64,000 nt of DNA, from positions 186,001-250,000 of the forward strand of contig SPPL01000002.1 in the NCBI GenBank assembly GCA_004570955.1, in the 5' to 3' direction. Origin of the DNA: Jeotgalicoccus nanhaiensis (GTDB lineage Bacteria; Bacillota; Bacilli; Staphylococcales; Salinicoccaceae). The notes under the pieces were generated by a model that made no database searches, was not told the DNA's origin, and was given only the letters and a program-made list of their open reading frames with translations. A program made the translations under genes and the position numbers. Of this stretch, positions 57,864 to 64,000 are shown piece after piece. The number at the start of each line of letters is the position of its first letter. Positions within the stretch are counted from its first letter, which is position 1.

Positions 57864-57896
57864 AAAAGCCTGCAGCTTGATGCTGCAGGCTTTTTG
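57864..57896 (+). terminator. gcvT terminator
   Basis: AAAAGCCTGCAGC and GCTGCAGGCTTTTT pair across a 5-nt loop. Confidence 0.9.
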
Positions 57897-57965
57897 TCTG
57901 ATATTTTTTCTTTATCTCGACGTAATCTGTTCGTTTGGACGAATAACTCAAAATACGCCAAAAAC

Positions 57966-58007
57966 CAAAAAAAGACGCCTGACCGCAGCCGGTCAGGCGT
58001 CTTTTTG
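57966..58007. terminator. Terminator 3' of the rhodanese-like gene
   Basis: AAAAAGACGCCTGACCG and CGGTCAGGCGTCTTTTT pair across a short CAGC loop, with an A-run on the plus-strand left side that is the T-run for the minus-strand gene. Between it and the gcvT terminator lie about 70 bp with nothing recognisable. Confidence 0.9.
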
Positions 58008-58012
58008 TTATT

Positions 58013-58399
58013 TTAACGGTTTTTAGATTTAATTTTACCTGTCCATTTAGCAATTCCCTGCTTTAGAACGTTGATGTCCTTATGGCCGTCTTTTTTCAGC
58101 ATACGAGCCGCGCGCAAGGCAGTACGCCCGTTCTGATCATATAAGTAAACCGGCTTATCTTTTCTAATACCGCCTTTTTTTAACTGGAAGGACGATATCG
58201 GCATATTTCTCGCTCCGAGTATATGGCCGTGTTCAAATTTTTCCTTCTCGCGTAAATCAATCAGCTGCACTTTGCGCAAATCCTGATTGAATTCTGTCTC
58301 AGACAGCATGTTCACGCCTCTCATACTTAAAAATGCATTTATCACCAATGCGATGATGACAACTGCCAGAATAATTAAAGCAATAATCCAGCTTTCCAC
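58013..58399 (-). CDS. Membrane-anchored rhodanese-like domain protein (YqhL-like) lacking the catalytic Cys
   Basis: A 128-residue protein with an N-terminal membrane helix (about 3-25) and a rhodanese fold (about 37-122) with VQLIDLREKEKFEHGHI and ARNMPIS. In active rhodaneses the loop after the fourth strand has Cys (for example CxxGxRS); here it is YDQNGRTA, so the nucleophile is Asp-substituted and sulfur transfer is unlikely. The start is GTG after AGGAGAGG. Position between gcv genes and yqhQ matches YqhL. Confidence 0.82.
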   Translation of the reverse strand: MESWIIALIILAVVIIALVINAFLSMRGVNMLSETEFNQDLRKVQLIDLREKEKFEHGHILGARNMPISSFQLKKGGIRKDKPVYLYDQNGRTALRAARMLKKDGHKDINVLKQGIAKWTGKIKSKNR

Positions 58400-58426
58400 T
58401 TAAAAACCTCTCCTTGTATATGTGTA

Positions 58427-58645
58427 TTATTTTCTCCGCTGTTTACGCTTTGCTTTGCGTAATGCTTTTTTATATTTTCTCTGATCTTCAGTTAAGATAA
58501 AGAAATAATAAATGCCGTATAAAATTGCAGCTATCACTAAAAGAAAAATTAATGAATTGACAATCATACCGAGCACGAGATCAAGATTCATCAGAAGCCC
58601 GATTGCTGCAACAATCAAAACGATAATCACCAAAGCTCTTTTCAC
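58427..58645 (-). CDS. SA1362-like small membrane protein
   Basis: A 72-residue protein with two hydrophobic helices (about 4-22 and 27-50) and a strongly basic tail (KKALRKAKRKQRRK). Size and location beside yqhQ and the rhodanese-like gene fit the staphylococcal SA1362 family, of unknown function. GTG start; GTGA overlaps the end of yqhQ, so it is coupled to it. Confidence 0.7.
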   Translation of the reverse strand: MKRALVIIVLIVAAIGLLMNLDLVLGMIVNSLIFLLVIAAILYGIYYFFILTEDQRKYKKALRKAKRKQRRK

Positions 58646-59559
58646 TTTTTATCACTCCCTAAAAGATGGTTGAATGAATGTATTGCAACTTCAACCTGAT
58701 CGTTCTCCGGCTGTTTTGTCGTTAAATACTGCAGCCACAGGCCCGGCAGCCCGAGATACTTCAGCACGGGCACCTCTCTCAGCTTGTTCGTCAGCTGCAG
58801 CACTTCAAAAGACAGTCCGAGGACGACGGGTATCAGCAGAATTCTGTTAATCACTCTCACGTAAAGCGGATCGACGGGAACAAACATGTAAACGATGAAG
58901 CCGACCAGTACGGTAAACAGTATAAAGGAACTTCCGCACCGGTAATGCAGTCTCGACTGTGCCTGAACGTTTTCAACTGTCAGCGGCTTATCTTCTTCGA
59001 AGCAGTTAATGACTTTGTGTTCAGCACCGTGGTACTGAAACAGTCTTTTAACCATCGGCGTCAGCGAGAGCAGGTATATATAGCCAAGCAGTATAATCAG
59101 CTTAATCAGTGTTTCAAGGGCTACCTGTCCGAATTTCCCTGTAATCATACCGGAAAATACTTCCGCGACAAACACCGGTACCAGTGTCAGCACAAATTTA
59201 CCGATCAAAAAGGTAAGTATACCGATAATCACAGTGGAAAGCACCACTTTCGCTGTATTTTTCGAATTTTTTTCTTCTGCTATTTTATAGTCTTCCGCCG
59301 GATTCCGGTCGTATCGGTCCGCAGCAAAATCCATATGTTTCATGCCAAATACACTGGCTTCAAGTATCGCAACATTCCCGCGGAGAAGCGGTATTTTTTT
59401 CAGTTTGGCCAAAAGCGGCTTATCCGGCCGCGGCATATCAAAATAATCGATTTCTCCATTCGTCCGCCGGATGGCTGTCGACATATGGGTTTTTGACTGG
59501 AACATGACGCCTTCAGGCACTGCCTGGCCGCCGTATATCGGTTTAGTCATAGGCTTCAT
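58642..59559 (-). CDS. yqhQ: DUF1385 family membrane protein YqhQ
   Basis: A 305-residue polytopic protein starting PIYGGQAVPEGVMFQSKTHM (near 8-27), with about four membrane helices and the conserved YHGAEHKVINCFE motif near 175-187 and LHYRCGSSFILF near 206. These are the DUF1385 hallmarks; the His/Glu/Cys set suggests metal binding but function is unknown. Position near papA and efp matches Bacillus. It ends overlapping the SA1362-like gene. Confidence 0.9.
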   Translation of the reverse strand: MKPMTKPIYGGQAVPEGVMFQSKTHMSTAIRRTNGEIDYFDMPRPDKPLLAKLKKIPLLRGNVAILEASVFGMKHMDFAADRYDRNPAEDYKIAEEKNSKNTAKVVLSTVIIGILTFLIGKFVLTLVPVFVAEVFSGMITGKFGQVALETLIKLIILLGYIYLLSLTPMVKRLFQYHGAEHKVINCFEEDKPLTVENVQAQSRLHYRCGSSFILFTVLVGFIVYMFVPVDPLYVRVINRILLIPVVLGLSFEVLQLTNKLREVPVLKYLGLPGLWLQYLTTKQPENDQVEVAIHSFNHLLGSDKK

Positions 59560-59564
59560 TCTTT

Positions 59565-60125
59565 CTACAAGTATTCTGTCGCCGACTGAAGCCTTTCAAT
59601 GGCTTCGTTAAGCAGCTCATCATCTTCAGCGGCCAGTGCATCCGCAATCTGGTTTACAGCTTCAGTAATTTCTTCATTGGCGAGTACAACATTGGAATGT
59701 TCGCGTTCAAGCACATCGGTAAGTTCCAGTTCACCGACAGCAGCCTCATACTTCTCGACAGTATCCGTTACAGCGTCTCTGGTTTTTACAACATCTCCTG
59801 TATTGAGCTGCTCGCCGTTCCGGTAGGCAGTAATATATTCGTTCATTTTATTCAGATTTTCAGTAATCCCGCCAGCATATTCCGTGACGGTCTCCACATA
59901 TTTTTCGACATTGGGATTATCCCGGTCGCGTTCGAAATTTACAATCTGCGTATCGAGGTTTTCCAAATGCAGAGCCAGCTGCTGATTGCGCACCTGTTCA
60001 GTCTGCAGCAGCCCTTCCAGTTCACTCTTGTACTCCTCTTGTTCAATAAGAGTCTCTTCCGGTGAACTGTTTGAACATCCCGCAGCCAGTAATATTAGTA
60101 TCGTTGCAGATAATCTAAGTTTCAT
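59565..60125 (-). CDS. Coiled-coil lipoprotein, unknown
   Basis: A 186-residue protein with a lipoprotein signal ending LAAGC (Cys17), then almost entirely helical, Glu/Gln/Asn-rich coiled coil (about 25-186). No enzymatic motif. The overall design resembles YkyA-type cell-wall-binding lipoproteins, but similarity cannot be asserted. AGGAGAATG precedes the start, and yqhQ begins 6 nt after its stop, so it heads a four-gene minus-strand operon. Confidence 0.72.
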   Translation of the reverse strand: MKLRLSATILILLAAGCSNSSPEETLIEQEEYKSELEGLLQTEQVRNQQLALHLENLDTQIVNFERDRDNPNVEKYVETVTEYAGGITENLNKMNEYITAYRNGEQLNTGDVVKTRDAVTDTVEKYEAAVGELELTDVLEREHSNVVLANEEITEAVNQIADALAAEDDELLNEAIERLQSATEYL

Positions 60126-60240
60126 CGCACATTCTCCTATATTTCATTAGACTATTTTAACATGTTAGCGTTAAAATATAAAAAGAAAATGAAATAGATA
60201 TTAATTTCATGTAAAATGATAATGGAGAGGTGGCGGAGAA

Positions 60241-61296
60241 ATGATTAAATTTGATAAAGTACAGCAGTTGCTGGAGAGAGAAAATCTTGATGCATTACTC
60301 GTAATGAGCAGTTACAACAGACGGTATTTAAGTAATTTTACCGGCACGAGCGGGGCACTTGTTATTACACCGGAGAGAAGATACTTAATATCCGACTTCA
60401 GGTATAAAGCACAAGGTGCTGAACAGGCCAAAGACTTCGAATTTGTGCTGCAGCAGGGAGGCCTGCTTGATTTCATCGCATCATTTATGGAATCGAAAAA
60501 TATTAAACGTATTGGTTTCGAAGGGGAGCACGTAAACTACAATACATACAGTAAGATTAAAGACGATTTTGAAGTGGTGCCGTTAACAGGCGAAGTAGAA
60601 AAAATCCGCTTAATTAAAACAAAAGAAGAAGTGGACTTAATTCAGAAAGCATGTGAAATTGCAGACCAGGCTTACGAATATATTTTAACTTATGTCAAAG
60701 AAGGCATGACTGAAATGGAAGTTAAAAATGAGCTTGAAGCGCACATGACCAAACTTGGAGCAAGCGGGCCAAGTTTTGATACGATAGTTGCAAGCGGTCA
60801 CAGAGGAGCACTGCCTCACGGTGTTGCTTCTGATAAAGTGATTGAATCCGGCGATATGGTAACACTGGATTTCGGTGCCTACTATAAAGGATATGCATCC
60901 GATATTACACGTACTTTCGGTGTCGGTTCTGTCTCTCCGGAAATGGAAGACATATACAACGTCGTGTTGGAAGCTCAGCTGAAGTCGCTCGAAGAAATTA
61001 AAGCGGGCATGACCGGCAGCGAAGCAGATGCAGTAGCAAGAGACGTTATCAAGAGCTACGGCTACGGCGAAAACTTCGGCCACTCACTCGGCCACGGCTT
61101 CGGTCTCGAAGTTCACGAATTGCCAGGCCTCGCACAACAAAGTACAATGACTCTAGAGCCTGGGATGTGCGTGACTGTAGAACCGGGTATTTATGTAGAC
61201 GGTCTTGGCGGCGTGCGTATCGAGGATGATACAATTGTCACTGAAACCGGACTTAAAAAATTAACACACAGCAGTAAAAAACTGTTTATCGTATAA
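60241..61296 (+). CDS. Xaa-Pro dipeptidase/aminopeptidase (M24 family, YqhT-like)
   Basis: M24 metallopeptidase that cleaves X-Pro bonds. The 351-residue protein has an N-terminal creatinase-like domain (about 1-125) and a pita-bread catalytic domain with two-metal ligands in DFGAYYKGYASDITRT (two Asp), GHSLGHGFGLEVHE (His), EPGIYV (Glu) and GVRIEDD (Glu). GAGAGGTGG precedes the ATG. It is just upstream of efp, the conserved order. Confidence 0.94.
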   Translation: MIKFDKVQQLLERENLDALLVMSSYNRRYLSNFTGTSGALVITPERRYLISDFRYKAQGAEQAKDFEFVLQQGGLLDFIASFMESKNIKRIGFEGEHVNYNTYSKIKDDFEVVPLTGEVEKIRLIKTKEEVDLIQKACEIADQAYEYILTYVKEGMTEMEVKNELEAHMTKLGASGPSFDTIVASGHRGALPHGVASDKVIESGDMVTLDFGAYYKGYASDITRTFGVGSVSPEMEDIYNVVLEAQLKSLEEIKAGMTGSEADAVARDVIKSYGYGENFGHSLGHGFGLEVHELPGLAQQSTMTLEPGMCVTVEPGIYVDGLGGVRIEDDTIVTETGLKKLTHSSKKLFIV

Positions 61297-61323
61297 GACG
61301 GACAGATTATTAGGAGGAAAATC

Positions 61324-61881
61324 ATGATTTCAGTAAACGATTTTAAAACTGGTCTTACAGTAGAAGTAGACGGCGGTATCTGGAGAGTTTTAGACTTCCA
61401 GCACGTTAAGCCTGGGAAAGGCGCGGCTTTCGTCCGCAGTAAATTAAAAAACCTGCGTACAGGCGCAACACAGGAAAAAACTTTCAGAGCAGGAGAAAAA
61501 GTCGGCAGAGCTCAGATCGACAACCATAAAATGCAATATCTGTATGCGGATGGCGACAGCTACGTGTTCATGGATAACAACACTTACGAACAGCTTGAAA
61601 TTCCGGGCAGCCAGCTGGAATATGAGTTAAAATTCCTGAAAGAAAATATGCCGGTCGCAATTATGATGTATGAAGGCGAGACACTCGGAGTAGAACTTCC
61701 GAAAACTGTTGAGCTTGAGGTTATCGAAACAGAACCGGGAATCAAAGGCGACACTGCGAGCGGTGCGTCTAAATCAGCAACACTTGAAACAGGGGTTACT
61801 CTGCAAGTGCCTTTATTTGTTAACCAGGGCGATATGCTCGTTGTTAACACTGAAGAAGGATCTTACGTTTCAAGAGCGTAG
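61324..61881 (+). CDS. efp: Elongation factor P
   Basis: EF-P rescues ribosomes stalled at polyproline. The 185-residue three-domain protein has [10 protein letters not shown] near 29-38 with the tip Lys32 that is modified in other bacteria, and the C-terminal OB domain ending GSYVSRA. AGGAGGAA precedes the ATG. It lies 28 nt after the M24 peptidase, in the usual pairing. Confidence 0.97.
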   Translation: MISVNDFKTGLTVEVDGGIWRVLDFQHVKPGKGAAFVRSKLKNLRTGATQEKTFRAGEKVGRAQIDNHKMQYLYADGDSYVFMDNNTYEQLEIPGSQLEYELKFLKENMPVAIMMYEGETLGVELPKTVELEVIETEPGIKGDTASGASKSATLETGVTLQVPLFVNQGDMLVVNTEEGSYVSRA

Positions 61882-61886
61882 TCATT

Positions 61887-61920
61887 TTAAGAGCAGTCGG
61901 ATTTACTGCTCTTAATTAAT
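61887..61920 (+). terminator. efp terminator
   Basis: AAGAGCAGT and ACTGCTCTT pair across CGGATTT; the tail AATTAATA is poor in T, so termination may be partial. Confidence 0.6.
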
Positions 61921-61984
61921 ACTTGAATTGGTATGACCACCTATGTAAAATGTAGACATATTATTTTATGGGAGAGTAAAACTA

Positions 61985-62419
61985 ATGAATTTAGAACAAG
62001 TCGATTCTTTAATTGAAAAAATGGAGCGCGCATCGCTTACTGAAATTTCATATAAAGACAAAGATGTGGATATTAAACTTAAAAGAGAATTAACACCGGC
62101 AGCTGCACCAGCGCCTCAAACTGTACAGACACAAAGCGCACCAGCGGCGCAGGCTCCGGCTAAAGAAGCTCAGCCTGAAGATGAAGGCCTTGTTGTCAGA
62201 GCACCGATGGTCGGGACTTTTTACAAAGCACCTTCACCTGAAGCTGAAGCATACGTTAAAGTAGGAGACACAGTAAGCAGCACATCAGTCGTTTGTATTT
62301 TGGAAGCGATGAAATTATTCAATGAAATACAGGCAGAAGTATCCGGTGAAGTTACAGAAATTCTAGTAGATGACGGAGATATGGTTGAATACAATCAGCC
62401 ATTATTTAAATTACGATGA
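61985..62419 (+). CDS. accB: Acetyl-CoA carboxylase biotin carboxyl carrier protein
   Basis: AccB carries biotin for malonyl-CoA synthesis. The 144-residue protein has a leading dimer helix, an Ala/Pro/Gln linker (about 35-65) and the biotinyl domain with EAMKLF near 110 (biotinyl Lys). GGGAGAG precedes the ATG. It overlaps accC by 4 nt. Confidence 0.96.
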   Translation: MNLEQVDSLIEKMERASLTEISYKDKDVDIKLKRELTPAAAPAPQTVQTQSAPAAQAPAKEAQPEDEGLVVRAPMVGTFYKAPSPEAEAYVKVGDTVSSTSVVCILEAMKLFNEIQAEVSGEVTEILVDDGDMVEYNQPLFKLR

Positions 62420-63765
62420 TTAAAAAAGTATTAATCGCAAACCGCGGTGAAATCGCGGTAAGAATCATCCGTGCCTGTCACGAACTTGGAATCGAAACTG
62501 TCAGTATATACTCTGAAGCAGATCAGGATAGTTTACACCGGAAACTAGCGACAGAATCTTACTGTATCGGGCCAAAACTTTCAAAAGACAGCTACCTGGA
62601 TATGATCGGGATTATTACGATTGCTCAGTCAACAGGCTGCGATGCCATTCACCCGGGTTACGGTTTCTTAGCTGAAAACAGCGATTTTGCAGAGATGTGT
62701 GAATCATCGAGTTTGATCTTTATCGGACCGATGTCTGAAACGATTTCTCTAATGGGTGTAAAAGATGTCGCGAAGAAAACGATGATTGAAGCGGATGTTC
62801 CTACAGTGCCGGGCAGCGACGGTGTAGTGAAATCACTGGATGACGCTTATGAAATTGCTGAAGACATCGGCTATCCGATTATTATTAAAGCAAGCCACGG
62901 CGGCGGCGGTAAAGGAATCAGAGTCGCACGGAACAAAGATGAGCTGACACAGAATTATAAATTAACAGAGCAGGAAGCTGAAAGTGCCTTCGGCAATAAG
63001 AGTCTTTATATTGAAAAATATATTGAAAACTTCCGCCATGTTGAAATTCAGGTCCTCGGAGACTATCACGGCAATGTCATTCATTTAGGTGAACGTGACT
63101 GTACAGTTCAGCGCCGTATGCAGAAACTCGTAGAAGAAGCGCCGAGTCCGGTCATCAGTGACAAAACGAGACGCGAAATGGGAGAAACTGCAGTCCGGGC
63201 AGCGAAAAGCATCGATTATATCGGTGCCGGCACGATTGAGTTTATTTATGATTTAAACGACCATAAATATTACTTCATGGAAATGAATACACGTATTCAG
63301 GTTGAACACCCGGTAACGGAAATGATTACCGGCGTAGACCTTGTGAAATCGCAAATACGTGTGGCAATGCATGAACCGATTCCTTATAAACAGGAAGACA
63401 TTAAATTTGAGGGTCACGCCTTTGAATTCAGAGTCAATGCCGAAAACCCGTATAAAAACTTTATGCCGTCGGCAGGGAAGATAACAGAATTCCTTCAGCC
63501 GGGCGGATTTGGAGTGAGAATGGATACTGCATCATATGCAGGCTATGTCATTCCGCCGTACTACGATTCAATGATTGCGAAGCTGATTGTACACGGTAAA
63601 AACCGTGACGAAGCAGTACAGACAGCAAAACGCGCGCTCGGTGAATTCCAAATCTCAGGCATCGATACGACAATTCCGTTCCACCAGAACATCTTATTGA
63701 ATGACGCATTTTTAAACAATGATTATAATACAAATTTCCTGGCAGAACAGGATATTATGAAGTAG
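62416..63765 (+). CDS. accC: Acetyl-CoA carboxylase biotin carboxylase
   Basis: AccC carboxylates biotin on AccB using ATP and bicarbonate. The 449-residue protein shows the N-terminal [21 protein letters not shown], the ATP-grasp glycine loop [11 protein letters not shown] near 159-169, [14 protein letters not shown] near 288-301 and the C-terminal domain. Length is normal. It is co-translated with accB (ATGA overlap) and followed by a terminator. Confidence 0.97.
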   Translation: MIKKVLIANRGEIAVRIIRACHELGIETVSIYSEADQDSLHRKLATESYCIGPKLSKDSYLDMIGIITIAQSTGCDAIHPGYGFLAENSDFAEMCESSSLIFIGPMSETISLMGVKDVAKKTMIEADVPTVPGSDGVVKSLDDAYEIAEDIGYPIIIKASHGGGGKGIRVARNKDELTQNYKLTEQEAESAFGNKSLYIEKYIENFRHVEIQVLGDYHGNVIHLGERDCTVQRRMQKLVEEAPSPVISDKTRREMGETAVRAAKSIDYIGAGTIEFIYDLNDHKYYFMEMNTRIQVEHPVTEMITGVDLVKSQIRVAMHEPIPYKQEDIKFEGHAFEFRVNAENPYKNFMPSAGKITEFLQPGGFGVRMDTASYAGYVIPPYYDSMIAKLIVHGKNRDEAVQTAKRALGEFQISGIDTTIPFHQNILLNDAFLNNDYNTNFLAEQDIMK

Positions 63766-63774
63766 CAGTTAAAA

Positions 63775-63817
63775 TAATCCACTTTTTCATTATTAAAATG
63801 AAGGAGTGGATTTTTAT
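63775..63817 (+). terminator. accBC terminator
   Basis: AATCCACT and AGTGGATT form the base of a hairpin, extended by TTTTCATT / AATGAAGG-like partial pairing, followed by TTTTAT. Confidence 0.7.
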
Positions 63818-63948
63818 ATGAACTTAACAAATCAGTATAATAATTAGTTAAATACTTTTTCGTTCAATTATAATAATGCATTCCTAAACACTATAAAATT
63901 GTCAAGTAGAAAACAATCATTTATAATAATATAAAAGGAGTGGTTATT

Positions 63949-64000
63949 TTGCGAAAAACTAATATGAATAGTGCAAAGCGACTCAACGGCAGTAAAAATG
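63949..64000 (+). CDS. Start of an unknown gene, partial
   Basis: AAAGGAGTGG precedes a TTG start, and the frame stays open for 17 codons (RKTNMNSAKRLNGSKN) to the window edge. The basic start is not Asp23/Gls24-like, which follows accC in staphylococci and Bacillus. A long A/T-rich gap (about 63820-63945) precedes it. No function can be given. Confidence 0.5.
   Translation, partial: MRKTNMNSAKRLNGSKN

Noticed and set aside
61921-61984. FapR-like operator upstream of accB
   Set aside because: TTGAATTGGTATGACC has only loose resemblance to the FapR site and no second arm.
63818-63847. Nine-codon ATG frame after AAGGAGTGG downstream of accC, a possible leader peptide
   Set aside because: The apparent ribosome binding site is the 3' arm of the accBC terminator; there is no attenuator or codon bias to support a leader.

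Overview
The window is chromosomal core sequence of a low-to-moderate GC Gram-positive coccus of the Staphylococcaceae/Salinicoccaceae group; a Jeotgalicoccus-like organism is my best guess. The guess rests on gene content and order: comEC-yqzM-holA-rpsT-lepA-hemW-hrcA-grpE-dnaK-dnaJ-prmA-rsmE, phoH-ybeY-dgkA-cdd-era-recO, glyS-ccpN-ppsR-dnaG-rpoD, trmK-nif3, ispH-cshB-nfo-znuCB-zur, sodA-pbp-pst-phoU, comG-aroK-gcvT and papA-efp-accBC all follow the Bacillus/Staphylococcus plan. There are no sporulation genes, phages, insertion sequences, rRNAs or tRNAs. Nearly every gene has a strong purine-rich ribosome binding site, and most transcription units end in clear hairpin terminators.

Layout. 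1-7 kb: competence channel (end of comEB, comEC), replication clamp loader (holA), ribosomal protein S20, LepA, HemW. 7-14 kb: CIRCE-controlled hrcA-grpE-dnaK-dnaJ followed by prmA, rsmE and, unusually, deoC. 14-21 kb: rpsU, the NfeD/FloA membrane-microdomain pair with an unknown membrane-anchored disordered protein, then phoH-ybeY-dgkA-cdd-era-recO. 21.6-23.9 kb, minus strand: a SCO1/SenC lipoprotein and T-box-controlled glyS. 24-28.8 kb: ccpN and its partner regulator ppsR, dnaG, rpoD and a membrane-anchored cytochrome c. 28.8-36.5 kb: trmK, nif3, ispH (minus), cshB, nfo and the zinc uptake operon znuC-znuB-zur. 36.6-38.5 kb, minus: ispG and a DUF1189 membrane protein. 38.7-46.2 kb: sodA, a class B penicillin-binding protein, and the phosphate operon pstS-C-A-B-phoU behind a well-formed PhoP box. 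46.2-52.3 kb: 5-formyl-THF cyclo-ligase, GluP rhomboid, argGH, and yqgW/yqgX/yqgY equivalents. 52.5-56.5 kb: the complete comG pseudopilus operon, including a short comGG, then aroK. 56.5-64 kb: riboswitch-controlled gcvT without gcvPA/gcvPB, a minus-strand group (rhodanese-like, SA1362-like, YqhQ, lipoprotein), then papA-efp-accB-accC and the start of an unknown gene.

The least ordinary signal is non-coding. Three intergenic tandem arrays (about 17.0, 21.25 and 36.2 kb) have the same 41-42 bp period although their sequences differ. Every array carries an inverted repeat whose arms are separated by exactly 7 nt. The first two arrays share 15 of 20 core bases. In the second, the first unit is the 3' arm of the recO terminator hairpin. 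The period is close to four helical turns, so the sites lie on one face of the DNA. I know of no described family that matches, and this is the best candidate here for something undescribed.

Other points of interest are an orphan gcvT behind a single-aptamer glycine riboswitch, dgkA with an apparent ATT start, deoC where related genomes have mtaB, a rhodanese-like protein lacking its catalytic Cys, and several candidate operators. All functional assignments are by reading motifs, family lengths and synteny; no database search was run.
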